Source: Marinomonas agarivorans (lineage in GTDB: Bacteria > Pseudomonadota > Gammaproteobacteria > Pseudomonadales > Marinomonadaceae). From it: a stretch of DNA of 64,000 nucleotides. Location of the stretch: contig NHNK02000002.1 of assembly GCA_002173415.2 (NCBI GenBank), positions 1-64,000 on the forward strand, in the 5' to 3' direction. The notes under the pieces are model-generated. The model saw only the letters and a program-made list of their open reading frames with translations. It searched no databases and had not been told where the DNA came from. Below, piece by piece: positions 17,301-25,699 of the stretch. The position numbers and the translations under genes were made by a program. Numbering within the stretch: the stretch's first letter is position 1; each line of letters starts with the position of its first letter.

Positions 17301-17942
17301 TTATGAAGCGTTCTTTAACTTCATCAAACTTGCTCCCATAAGAATAAATAACCCACCAGTACAGCGATGGAACCAAACAAGTGTTTGTTTTTTCGCAAAT
17401 AGGAAGCTTGCTTTATTTGAAATATAGCCATAAGAGCAGAGCGACAAAAAAGAAATCGTCATAAATATACCGGTGAGAATGGCGAACTGAGGCGCAATGG
17501 GAGCGTCTACCACCAAAAACTGCGGGAAAAGAGCCACAAAAAACAGAATGGGTTTAGGGTTGGTTGCTGCCACAAAAAAGCTTTCAGTAAAGAGTCGCCA
17601 ATGGCTTTTCTTGCTTTTTGCCTTTGTGTCGGTTGCCTGATCGAACAATTGCGGCTTTCTTGAAATGTTAATCTGCTTGATGCCAAGGTAAATAAGATAA
17701 CTGGCGCCAATGATTTTTACGATAAAAAATAAGGTTGCAGAACTGACTAATAATGCGCCTAAGCCAAGAATAGAGATGGTCGAAAGCACAAACAAACCCA
17801 CAATATTGCCCAAAGAAGAACTCACAACCGCTCGCATATCCTTTGTAATACCATTAGCAATAGCCAGAAATACCGCAGGTCCAGGGCTGATGATGTAGAA
17901 GAAGGCAACAACAGTATAAAGTAACACCAAATGGCTCGACAT
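17301..17942 (-). CDS. LysE/RhtB-family amino-acid exporter
   Basis: 213 residues with about six hydrophobic segments and the family signature SPGPAVFLAIANGITKDMRAVVSSSLGNIVG near the N terminus, plus NPKPILFFVALFPQF later. Such proteins export amino acids or their analogues from the inner membrane. Start placed at ATG 17942, which has AGGA 8 bases upstream; the frame opens 11 codons earlier at 17975. Convergent with the phyH-like gene. Confidence 0.88.
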   Translation of the reverse strand: MSSHLVLLYTVVAFFYIISPGPAVFLAIANGITKDMRAVVSSSLGNIVGLFVLSTISILGLGALLVSSATLFFIVKIIGASYLIYLGIKQINISRKPQLFDQATDTKAKSKKSHWRLFTESFFVAATNPKPILFFVALFPQFLVVDAPIAPQFAILTGIFMTISFLSLCSYGYISNKASFLFAKKQTLVWFHRCTGGLFILMGASLMKLKNAS

Positions 17943-18055
17943 AGAAAATCCTACAGAAATGATTAAACAGGCCATTGATCATGACATATTGATTTTCTTA
18001 TTGGCAAATTTAGACTAAAAATAGTGGCTATTCTCTAAGACGTTCACATAAAAAA

Positions 18056-18085
18056 AACGCGCTATCCATGCTAGCGCGTTTTTGT
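18056..18085. terminator. Bidirectional-type terminator downstream of doxX-like gene
   Basis: Perfect 9-bp stem aacgcgcta (18056–18064) / tagcgcgtt (18072–18080) with a 7-nt loop, flanked by an A-run on the left and a T-run on the right. On the minus strand it terminates the DoxX gene, whose stop is at 18139. Confidence 0.9.
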
Positions 18086-18099
18086 TTTTGTTAAGTCTG

Positions 18100-18137
18100 G
18101 ATTAAAAAGGCCTGATTAAAAAGTCTCGATTAAAAAT
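18100..18137. repeat. Three copies of gattaaaaa, period 14–15 bp
   Basis: gattaaaaa occurs at 18100–18108, 18114–18122 and 18129–18137 in the short trailer of the DoxX gene. Looks like a slippage duplication. Confidence 0.6.
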
Positions 18138-18138
18138 G

Positions 18139-18612
18139 TTAGGCCTCTTTAATAATACCAACTTGCTTTAATAAACTAAGCAATAGGCTGTCTTGTGAAC
18201 GTAAATCTCTGATAACCAAGACAAGCGCACTTAACCAAACAAGGCATGCCATAATAAACAAACCACCAGCATCGTCGCCAATAATATGACCATTTGCATC
18301 GAAGGCTGGTTGGACAACACCAAGTGGCGTCGCTAAGTGGAAGAAAATCGCACCAGTCATAATACCCAACGCCATTACTGCGCCAATAGCACGAAATTTG
18401 GTGACTAAAATAATGGATGCGATCAATTCGGCCGTGCCAACCATATACGCACCATAATTACCGAACCACTCAAGCCCTGACCAGTCACCTAATGTAGAGA
18501 AGATAAACACGGTCTCAAATGAATCACTAAATTTAAAGAAAAGTGATTGAATAAAGACAAACATGATGAAAAGTGTCAGTAAATTATTGAGGGTAAGATA
18601 TTTTTTAAGCAT
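18139..18612 (-). CDS. DoxX-like integral membrane protein
   Basis: 157 residues with four hydrophobic segments (about 10–30, 55–80, 85–105 and 120–140) in the DoxX arrangement; the loop between segments 3 and 4 holds a conserved-looking HLATPLGVVQP stretch. The DoxX family is broad, with roles in redox or sulfur metabolism in some members; nothing here defines the role. Stand-alone gene followed by a strong terminator. Confidence 0.75.
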   Translation of the reverse strand: MLKKYLTLNNLLTLFIMFVFIQSLFFKFSDSFETVFIFSTLGDWSGLEWFGNYGAYMVGTAELIASIILVTKFRAIGAVMALGIMTGAIFFHLATPLGVVQPAFDANGHIIGDDAGGLFIMACLVWLSALVLVIRDLRSQDSLLLSLLKQVGIIKEA

Positions 18613-19049
18613 AGAGTTAGTCCTGATTGGTTATTTTTTATAAAATACGAACCCATTGACTCAATTTTCTGATATTTGTTCGTATTTTTCTTAAGTTAAC
18701 GCCAGTTTTTGCTTTTTTACCAGTTAGTAACCTGTGTTTCTTCTTACTATACCGCACTTTTTCTACTCTTTTTATTGCTCACTTGTTGGCTTTTTGTGAA
18801 AAGTAAATAAGGAGGACTTTTGGGGCCAATATTTTGCTCAATTGTTTCAAGTCCGAATCTTTTTTAATACGATCTGAAAATCTTATCCATATTCGCTCTG
18901 TGTTTGCGTTTATATTCTCAGGCGAATTCGCCAGTATTAAGGTCTAGTCCTGCAATGCATGCGTTGTTGATCATAGCAACTTTGTTTTCAGTTACAGTCT
19001 GTTCAAAAACAATTGTTTGACTTTAATTTTTTAACGATCCTATGGTTAA
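18613..19049. other. Gene-poor intergenic stretch
   Basis: About 440 bp with no convincing coding frame on either strand; AT-rich, expected to contain the DoxX promoter. Together with the HEPN-like remnant downstream it looks like a site where a gene has decayed. Confidence 0.4.
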
Positions 19050-19199
19050 GCGGTGTTTCCTCAAGCTAACCCTATGTATGTAGCCATGTTTGAACAACTG
19101 CGCCATGCTTATGTAAAGGCCCGTTATGAACCGAGTTTTGCCATAAGTGCGCCTGTGTTAATCTGGTTAATTGAGCGGGTAGAGAGGTGTTGAAAACAC
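19050..19199 (+). pseudogene. Remnant of a HEPN-domain (nucleotidyltransferase/HEPN-like) protein
   Basis: The frame after the stop at 19047 reads …MFEQLRHAYVKARYEPSF and WLIERVERC before a stop at 19191–19193. The block LRHAYVKARY followed by a WLxERV helix is how the end of HEPN domains in MNT/HEPN-type proteins usually looks (established pattern; similarity judged by eye). Removing one base near 19185 would continue the frame as ERLKTLT, as expected for an intact protein, suggesting a frameshift. The N-terminal part is missing. Confidence 0.5.
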
Positions 19200-19339
19200 T
19201 CACCCAGTGGCATTGCGATAATCGTACTTATTAGTGTTCTTACTTAGCACAGTGATGAGCGCAGTTATGAGAGTCGTTATTAGCGTATGGCGAACGATTG
19301 TTAAGGCACAGTCGTTAAGATGAAATAAGAGAGCAGAGT

Positions 19340-20383
19340 ATGAAAATTTATGTTGCCTACACGGGCGGCACCATAGGGATGGTGGATTCGCCTCAGGGGT
19401 ATATTCCAGACCCTCGTTTTGCAGAGACGATTTTAGCCAGTTTGCAGGCCTATGCACCAGAGCATGACTATACTGTGCATTGCTATGAGACTCTCATCGA
19501 CAGTTCGAATGCCACTCCCAAGGATTGGGAGCAAATCGCTCACGATTTGCATTCACATTGGCAAGCGTTCGATGGTTTTTTGGTCTTACATGGTACGGAT
19601 ACCATGGCTTATACCGCGTCGGCATTGGCTTTAATGTTCCAGAACCCGAGTAAGCCTATTGTTATCACAGGCTCTCAAATCCCTATGGTAAAAAAGCGCA
19701 ATGATGCGCTGGCAAATGTGTATGGTGCCGTCGACGCTTTGTTGGCAATAAGTCAGCGAAAAATTCCCAGTGTTTATCTGTTTTTTGGCGGTAAGTTATT
19801 GCTTGGTAGTAGAGCCAAAAAAGTCAACACAGCGGCGTTAATGGCGTTTGATTCACCACAGGTGCCAGCTGTTGCTGAGCTGGGGATCGAGTGGCAATGG
19901 CATCCTGCTTATTCGCTTACCTTAAGCAAAGGTGAAAGAGGTAAAGATGAAAGAGGTAAAGGTGAATGCATTCAAATCCCTTCTCTGGAGGTGGGCGCAG
20001 TCACCTTATTACCGCTTTTCCCTGGTATTCAAGCTGAGCAACTCACCGGATTATTAACACCCGAGGTTAAAGGCGCCGTATTGTTAACCTATGGTGCTGG
20101 CAATGGCCCTGATAAAAATCAGGCTCTATTAGCCTTGCTTAAACAGGCAACAAATCGCGGTTGTGTGATTGTGAATGTGAGCCAATGTGGTGTGGGGGCT
20201 GTTGCGGCGGATGCTTATGCAACTGGTAGCGCATTGAAACTAGCAGGTGTTATTTCTGCTTACGATATGACCTATGAGGCGGCGTTGGTGAAATTGCACT
20301 TTCTGATTGGTTTAGGTTTATCGTCTGCAGAAATTAAAACGGTTTTTTCTCAAACGTTAGCAAATGAACTTGGTACAAAGTAA
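19340..20383 (+). CDS. ansA: L-asparaginase, type I-like
   Basis: Hydrolyses asparagine to aspartate. 347 residues, no signal peptide, so probably the cytoplasmic enzyme. Catalytic motifs are YVAYTGGTIGM at the N terminus (nucleophile Thr) and LHGTDTMAYTASALALM near residue 84; the Lys of the catalytic set lies in the GSQIPMVKKRNDA region. Family blocks continue to SQCGVGAVAADAYATG. An in-frame pentapeptide repeat (KGERG type, about residues 197–209) is inserted in the loop between domains. Confidence 0.9.
   Translation: MKIYVAYTGGTIGMVDSPQGYIPDPRFAETILASLQAYAPEHDYTVHCYETLIDSSNATPKDWEQIAHDLHSHWQAFDGFLVLHGTDTMAYTASALALMFQNPSKPIVITGSQIPMVKKRNDALANVYGAVDALLAISQRKIPSVYLFFGGKLLLGSRAKKVNTAALMAFDSPQVPAVAELGIEWQWHPAYSLTLSKGERGKDERGKGECIQIPSLEVGAVTLLPLFPGIQAEQLTGLLTPEVKGAVLLTYGAGNGPDKNQALLALLKQATNRGCVIVNVSQCGVGAVAADAYATGSALKLAGVISAYDMTYEAALVKLHFLIGLGLSSAEIKTVFSQTLANELGTK
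19928..19966 (+). repeat. 15-bp tandem repeat inside the asparaginase gene
   Basis: Two 15-bp units aaaggtgaaagaggt (19928–19942) and aaagatgaaagaggt (19943–19957) and a third partial unit (19958–19966), in frame, encoding K-G/D-E-R-G repeats at the inter-domain position. Confidence 0.9.
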
Positions 20384-20509
20384 GTCGCCTATGTTGTTGA
20401 AAAAGATGGAAAAATAATCACTTTAGCGTTTTGGGATGGTTACATTATGTTACATATGCGGTTAATATATTTACCTTTGTAAACTCATGTTATTGAATAA
20501 AGAGGTTGT

Positions 20510-21817
20510 ATGCTAGCGTTTTGGAAGGAGAAATCGAACAAGGTTGAACCAATATCACCACTGAGCGAAGAAGCAGAAGACCTGCTTGCTCAGTCATCGG
20601 CCATCAGTCGCTCTATGGCAATCATCGAATTTAACCCAGATGGCACCATCATCAAGGCAAATAAAAATTTTTTGGATACGGTTGGTTACTCTGCTAATGA
20701 GTTAGAGCATCAGCATCATAGGATATTTTGTACTGCTGAATATGCGAACAGCCGCGAATATCAAGCATTTTGGCAAGAGTTAAATAAGGGAGAGTTTTTC
20801 TCCGGGCAGTTTGAGCGAGTTGCCAAAGATGGTAGGACTATTTGGCTGGAGGCAAGTTATAACCCTATTTTTAATAAGAATAACGAGCTGATAAAAATTA
20901 TAAAGTTTGCGGCGGATATTTCTGCTCAAACAAATCAGGCGCAAGAGCAAGCCAGCTTGATTAATGCCATCAAACGCTCTATGGCGGTAATTGAGTTTAA
21001 TACTGACGGAATAATTTTGACGGCCAATGATAATTTTTTGAGTGCGACCCACTATACTTTGGAAGAGATACAAGGGCAGCATCATAAGTTGTTTTGTGAT
21101 GATGATTTGACGAATTCCTCTGAATATAAGCGCTTTTGGCAAGACCTCAACCAAGGTCAATTTAAATCTGGTCAGTTTAAACGTCTTAATAAGCAAGGGG
21201 ACGTTATTTGGTTGGAAGCCAGTTATAACCCTGTTTTTTCTCCAAACGGCGATCTGGTTAAGATCGTTAAATTTGCGTCTGATATCACCGAACGAATAGA
21301 GAGTGCAGCGCATGCGCGTGAAGTCGCAACGCAAACCTCCGCGCAAGCGGACAATATGGCACAGCAAGGTGTGACTGCGGTGAAAGATACGGTGAGTTTG
21401 ATGACTAACTTATCGGAAGATATCCTGCAAACATCTGATAATCTGGAAGCATTAAGCGAGCAAAGTGAAAAAATTAACAGCATAGTTGGTACCATTCGAG
21501 GCATCGCCGATCAGACAAACTTGCTTGCTTTGAACGCTGCAATCGAAGCCGCTCGCGCTGGTGAACAAGGCCGTGGGTTTGCTGTGGTGGCGGATGAAGT
21601 ACGCTCCCTTGCTTCCAGAACCAGTGATTCCACCACTGAAATCAACGAGGTAGTGCAAAAGAACTTGGAGTTATCTAGCTCTGCTACTTTGTCGATACGA
21701 AAAAGCACTGAGCAAATCGAAAAAGGTAAAAATTTGGTAGAACAGCTGGAGCTAACAATTGCCGATATTAATTCTGGTGTTTCTTCAATTGGTGAAGCAA
21801 TTAAGCGGTTGAACTAA
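20510..21817 (+). CDS. Soluble PAS-PAS methyl-accepting chemotaxis protein (BdlA-like)
   Basis: 435 residues with no transmembrane segment. Two tandem PAS domains (about 30–150 and 152–270) are followed by an MCP signalling domain whose hairpin tip reads [37 protein letters not shown]. The architecture and length match cytosolic receptors of the BdlA type that sense intracellular redox or energy state, in P. aeruginosa linked to biofilm dispersion. PAS pairs share W…EASYNP motifs. Signals and partner CheW/CheA are not in this window. Convergent with ubiJ, overlapping it by 4 bases. Confidence 0.88.
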   Translation: MLAFWKEKSNKVEPISPLSEEAEDLLAQSSAISRSMAIIEFNPDGTIIKANKNFLDTVGYSANELEHQHHRIFCTAEYANSREYQAFWQELNKGEFFSGQFERVAKDGRTIWLEASYNPIFNKNNELIKIIKFAADISAQTNQAQEQASLINAIKRSMAVIEFNTDGIILTANDNFLSATHYTLEEIQGQHHKLFCDDDLTNSSEYKRFWQDLNQGQFKSGQFKRLNKQGDVIWLEASYNPVFSPNGDLVKIVKFASDITERIESAAHAREVATQTSAQADNMAQQGVTAVKDTVSLMTNLSEDILQTSDNLEALSEQSEKINSIVGTIRGIADQTNLLALNAAIEAARAGEQGRGFAVVADEVRSLASRTSDSTTEINEVVQKNLELSSSATLSIRKSTEQIEKGKNLVEQLELTIADINSGVSSIGEAIKRLN

Positions 21818-22437
21818 TTCTTCAATCGCTGAGAAAGGAATCTACTACGTGCTTCTAGCCTGTCTAATTCTGTAGACAGGCTTTCTAGTTCTTCTACGAG
21901 CATGTCAAATTCAATGCGTGTGGGTAATAACTGAGCTTCTTCTTGTAAGTACTCAATGGTATTGGCTTGTAAGGATGAAGCGGTGGTTTTACTCCATTGC
22001 CATTGTTTGCGTAGTAGCGGGGCAATAAAAGCAGTGGGAACATCACCAATATGATCTGCTAGTATGCCTTCCCAATCTAGTTCAAATGACGCCATTACTT
22101 TATGCAGAGTCATTAATGTCTGGGCATTACCCTGAATACGCAAGCTACCATCAAAAAAACCATCGCCTTCCAACAGTTGACGAAAGGCTGAAACAGGGCC
22201 TTTAACATGGGTGTCTTGATTTGTAAGCAAGCAGGTTTGGGCGCTTTCTGGTAGGAATAGAGCCACCCCTCTATCAGTAATTTGTATAAGCAGTAGCAGG
22301 TTTATATCGTTAACTTCAACAAGAATTTGTTGGCCTTTTAGAGCGGATAAACGCTGTAATGCAGCTAAATCTTGTTTAAGCGCAGTGTTAACGGCTGTTT
22401 CTATAGCATTCAAACCTGCTAGGGTAATCAAACTCAT
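21814..22437 (-). CDS. ubiJ: Ubiquinone biosynthesis accessory factor UbiJ
   Basis: 207 residues with an SCP2-like lipid-binding domain in the N-terminal half ([29 protein letters not shown]-like: [28 protein letters not shown]) and a C-terminal coiled coil ([20 protein letters not shown]), as in UbiJ/YigP. UbiJ is a scaffold for the soluble Ubi complex. Start set at ATG 22437; the frame also opens from TTG 22452. Normally next to ubiE and ubiB, which are absent; it follows the DUF971 gene. Confidence 0.85.
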   Translation of the reverse strand: MSLITLAGLNAIETAVNTALKQDLAALQRLSALKGQQILVEVNDINLLLLIQITDRGVALFLPESAQTCLLTNQDTHVKGPVSAFRQLLEGDGFFDGSLRIQGNAQTLMTLHKVMASFELDWEGILADHIGDVPTAFIAPLLRKQWQWSKTTASSLQANTIEYLQEEAQLLPTRIEFDMLVEELESLSTELDRLEARSRFLSQRLKN

Positions 22438-22491
22438 ATTAGATGGTCTCAACGTAAGCTGTTTTATTGCTTTTTTCTTATAAATTAAGGT

Positions 22492-22875
22492 TTAGAGTTC
22501 CAGTATTTGAATTTGACTCGCTTGGCGCTTTTGACCTGCTTCATCCAATCTCTGTAAATACAATTGCCATAACTCATCGTGATTTTTGCCAATATTATAT
22601 AGGTAATCCCATGTATATAAGCCAGTATCATGGCCGTCATCAAAACAAATTTTTAAGGCATAATTGCCTGCGCTTTCAATCGTCGTTATGCCAACATCTT
22701 GTTTGCCATATTGTAAAATAGGCAGTTGTTGGCCATGCCCTCGTACTTCTGCGGAAGGGGAGTGCACACGCAGATATTCAGCGCTGTAGTAAAACTGTGA
22801 ATTATCCGTAAAACAGACCTCCAGTTGGCGTGACTGTTTGTGATAATGGATTTTACTTGGCAATACATCTGGCAT
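22492..22875 (-). CDS. DUF971 (GBBH-like N-terminal domain) protein
   Basis: 127 residues matching the DUF971 family: PSKIHYHKQSRQLEVCF, YYSAEYLRVHSPSAEVRGHG, DVGITTIESAGNYALKICFDDGHDTGLYTWDYLYNIG. Relatives are found next to hslVU in many gammaproteobacteria, as here, and in plant/animal gamma-butyrobetaine hydroxylases as an N-terminal domain. The biochemical role is not established. It lies 30 bp after hslU. Confidence 0.88.
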   Translation of the reverse strand: MPDVLPSKIHYHKQSRQLEVCFTDNSQFYYSAEYLRVHSPSAEVRGHGQQLPILQYGKQDVGITTIESAGNYALKICFDDGHDTGLYTWDYLYNIGKNHDELWQLYLQRLDEAGQKRQASQIQILEL

Positions 22876-22905
22876 AGTGTTTTATTGGCATGCTCTGTTG
22901 GTTAT

Positions 22906-24225
22906 TTATAAAATATAGCGGCTCAAGTCTTCGTCTGCCGCCACTTCACCTAATTGAGTGTCAACATAAGAGGCGGTAATGTCTACTACCTGACCTTCAG
23001 GCATATCACTGGCTGAATAAGACACTTCTTCAAGTAGACGTTCTAGCACAGTGTGTAAACGTCGTGCGCCAATGTTTTCTGTTGTTTCATTCACTTGAAA
23101 TGCAATTTCAGCAATACGATGAATGCCTTCGTCAGTGAAGTTAATAGTTACCCCTTCTGTTGCTGCTAAGGCGATGTATTGTTTGGTTAACGATGCATTT
23201 GGTTCAACGAGAATGCGTTTAAAGTCGTCAACAGTTAACGCTTGTAGTTCAACACGAATCGGTAAGCGGCCTTGTAACTCAGGAATGAGATCTGACGGTT
23301 TGGATAAATGGAACGCACCTGAGGCAATAAAGAGGATGTGGTCGGTTTTTACCATACCATATTTAGTATTTACGGTTGACCCTTCAACTAACGGTAATAA
23401 ATCTCTTTGTACACCTTCACGTGACACTTCGCCACCAGAGCGTTCGGAGCTTTTAGCTACCTTATCAATTTCATCAAGGAAGACGATACCATGTTGTTCT
23501 ACCGCTTCAACGGCTTGGGTTTTAATTTCGTCTTCATTAATCAGTTTGGCGGCTTCTTCATCACAAACTTGGCGATATGCATCTTTGACTTTCAGTTTGC
23601 GTTTGCTCTTCTTGTCGTTATTAAAGCTAGAAAACATGTTTTGCAACTGACTGGTCATTTCTTCCATACCAGGTGGTGTCATGATTTCGATGCCAACAGG
23701 CGTGGCGGAAAGGTCGATTTCGATTTCTTTGTCGTCTAGTTGGCCTTCGCGTAACTTTTTGCGGAAAAGTTGCCTAGTGGTGTTGTCTTCGTCGGGCTCG
23801 GTACCACGGGCTTGAGGTAATAATGCGTCTAAAATACGGTCTTCCGCAGCATCTTCTGCTTTGTGTTGTAAACGCTCTTTAGCTTGTTCTCGCAGCATCT
23901 TGATGGCCATTTCCACTAAATCACGAATAATGGACTCAACATCACGGCCTACATAACCAACTTCGGTAAATTTAGTTGCTTCAACCTTAATAAATGGGGC
24001 ATTAGCGAGCTTAGCTAAACGACGAGCGATTTCTGTTTTACCGACACCAGTTGGGCCTATCATTAAAATGTTTTTTGGTGTCACTTCACTGCGAATAGTG
24101 TCAGGAAGCTGCATACGACGCCAACGGTTACGTAATGCAATAGCCACAGCACGTTTTGCCTCCTGTTGACCAATAATATGCTCGTCTAAGGCGTTAACTG
24201 TTTCTCTTGGCGTCATCTTACTCAT
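22906..24225 (-). CDS. hslU: ATP-dependent protease ATPase subunit HslU
   Basis: AAA+ unfoldase that feeds the HslV peptidase. 439 residues (E. coli 443). Walker [18 protein letters not shown] near residue 57, the I-domain in the middle, Walker [10 protein letters not shown] near 246, sensor region, and the C-terminal …LSRYIL tail whose last residues dock into HslV (family knowledge). Second gene of hslV-hslU, 68 bp apart. Confidence 0.97.
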   Translation of the reverse strand: MSKMTPRETVNALDEHIIGQQEAKRAVAIALRNRWRRMQLPDTIRSEVTPKNILMIGPTGVGKTEIARRLAKLANAPFIKVEATKFTEVGYVGRDVESIIRDLVEMAIKMLREQAKERLQHKAEDAAEDRILDALLPQARGTEPDEDNTTRQLFRKKLREGQLDDKEIEIDLSATPVGIEIMTPPGMEEMTSQLQNMFSSFNNDKKSKRKLKVKDAYRQVCDEEAAKLINEDEIKTQAVEAVEQHGIVFLDEIDKVAKSSERSGGEVSREGVQRDLLPLVEGSTVNTKYGMVKTDHILFIASGAFHLSKPSDLIPELQGRLPIRVELQALTVDDFKRILVEPNASLTKQYIALAATEGVTINFTDEGIHRIAEIAFQVNETTENIGARRLHTVLERLLEEVSYSASDMPEGQVVDITASYVDTQLGEVAADEDLSRYIL

Positions 24226-24293
24226 AATATGTTATCTCTTAGTTACCTATGAACGACTGAATTAGCTTGCTCATAAGTTGGTTGTATAGGGTG

Positions 24294-24848
24294 TTAATTG
24301 TCTGCGTTGTCTGCGACCTGAGGCAGTATATCTAGGCTTTCAATGGTTAAATTGTTGTTGGTAAAGACACAAATATCAGCCGCAATATTTAAGCTTTTTT
24401 CGACAATGGTATAGGCGTCCAAATCGGAGTTTTCTAGCAAGGCACGAGCGGCTGCTTCAGCATAATTACCACCAGAGCCAATGGCTAATGCACCGTGTTG
24501 AGGTTCAACTACATCGCCATTACCTGTAATGATTAATGTGTTATCAATATTGGCAACCACTAACATTGCTTCTAGTTTGCGTAAGGCTTTGTCTGAACGC
24601 CAGTCTTTTGCAAGGTCAACCGCAGCACGAACTAAGTGCCCTTGATGTTTTTCGAGTTGGCTTTCGAAACGTTCGAATAAGGTAAAAGCATCTGCTGTTC
24701 CGCCAGCAAAACCAGCAATGACAGAATTTCGGTATAAACGGCGAACTTTCTTGGCATTGCCTTTCATTACCGTATTGCCTAGAGATACTTGGCCATCGCC
24801 GCCAAGTACGACTTTGTTCCCTTTGCGAACTGTTAGAATTGTTGTCAT
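24294..24848 (-). CDS. hslV: ATP-dependent protease proteolytic subunit HslV
   Basis: Bacterial proteasome-like peptidase; the catalytic residue is Thr2 after removal of the initial Met (sequence begins [20 protein letters not shown]). [16 protein letters not shown] and [16 protein letters not shown] are near identical to other HslV proteins. 184 residues, slightly longer than E. coli (176) through a short C-terminal extension. First gene of the hslVU unit. Confidence 0.97.
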   Translation of the reverse strand: MTTILTVRKGNKVVLGGDGQVSLGNTVMKGNAKKVRRLYRNSVIAGFAGGTADAFTLFERFESQLEKHQGHLVRAAVDLAKDWRSDKALRKLEAMLVVANIDNTLIITGNGDVVEPQHGALAIGSGGNYAEAAARALLENSDLDAYTIVEKSLNIAADICVFTNNNLTIESLDILPQVADNADN

Positions 24849-24949
24849 GAACTCACTCCAAATAAGGTTATTAGCAAAATGGGGCCAGCCAGATAATTTT
24901 CAAGGAAATTAACTTGATTGCGCTAAAAAATATTGTGCGATGGATGCTT

Positions 24950-24990
24950 TTTACTGACTGTGGCAGAGAGGGTCTACCACAGTCAGTAAA
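24950..24990. terminator. Strong 14-bp hairpin between hslV and the SPOR gene
   Basis: Perfect 14-bp arms at 24950–24963 and 24977–24990 (tttactgactgtgg / ccacagtcagtaaa), 13-nt loop. It lies 30 bp after the SPOR gene stop on the minus strand. The trailing T-run is short, so it is a probable rather than certain intrinsic terminator; it might also stabilise the transcript end. Confidence 0.6.
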
Positions 24991-25019
24991 GGCCAGTAAG
25001 GGAAGAAGAGGCTAGGGTG

Positions 25020-25610
25020 TTACTTTTTTTTCACTCGATAAGAAAATGCTTGGATGTCTTTACCAGCTAACTTATCAATTGATTGGTTCATTTTCGAACG
25101 TGATGTGAAAGGACCAACGATGACTCTATGCCAAGGTTGACCATTCTTGCCTGTGGTTTTTCTTATACTGGCGTCCATACCCGATAAAATTAAATCGGCT
25201 CTCATTCTGTCGGCATCGGCCGGATTGCGAAATGAAGCTGCTTGGATCATATAGTAAAAATCTTGCTCAGCACGGGGCGTGGATTTGTAGGCATCCACAT
25301 GACTAGTGTCAACCTCGCTATCTTGCAGAATTTGATAAAACTCAAAGCCGTCTTTTTTCTCGGTTTCACTTTTTTGGTTGTTATTTGAATCGGTTTTTTT
25401 CGTAACAGTTGACGGTTTTTTCTCCGTTGACGGAGTGACTTTTTCGATAGTGGGTGAAGACGTTGAAGGAAGTTGCAATAAAGCATAGATAAACACAGCA
25501 ACTATTGCTGGAATGATAAGCCACATCCACCACTTAGTTTGTTTTTTTGTGGTTGGTGCTTTGCGTCTGGTTGCGCCTTTTTTGGGTGCGGCTTTTTTCT
25601 TAGCTGGCAT
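25020..25610 (-). CDS. SPOR-domain membrane protein (FtsN-like)
   Basis: 196 residues: a Lys-rich cytoplasmic start (MPAKKKAAPKKGATRRK), one membrane segment at about 28–45, a low-complexity Lys/Ser/Thr linker, and a C-terminal SPOR domain (FYYMIQAASFRNPADADRMRADLI … HRVIVGPFTS). SPOR domains bind denuded peptidoglycan at the septum. In pseudomonads a comparable gene sits next to hslV, as here, so FtsN or a FtsN-like divisome protein is likely. Followed by a long hairpin. Confidence 0.83.
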   Translation of the reverse strand: MPAKKKAAPKKGATRRKAPTTKKQTKWWMWLIIPAIVAVFIYALLQLPSTSSPTIEKVTPSTEKKPSTVTKKTDSNNNQKSETEKKDGFEFYQILQDSEVDTSHVDAYKSTPRAEQDFYYMIQAASFRNPADADRMRADLILSGMDASIRKTTGKNGQPWHRVIVGPFTSRSKMNQSIDKLAGKDIQAFSYRVKKK

Positions 25611-25699
25611 TAGTGTGTTATGGGTCCTATTAGTTAGTTGGCGAAAAATGTAGTTAACAAAAAATTGATATCGAGAATGAGTGTATTATGCTGACTTGT

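Noticed and set aside
20780-21367. 195-residue minus-strand frame opposite the chemoreceptor
   Set aside because: Shadow of the two PAS repeats; it mirrors their duplication and has no family features.
23123-23650. 175-residue plus-strand frame opposite hslU
   Set aside because: Antisense shadow; Ser-rich with no domain signature.
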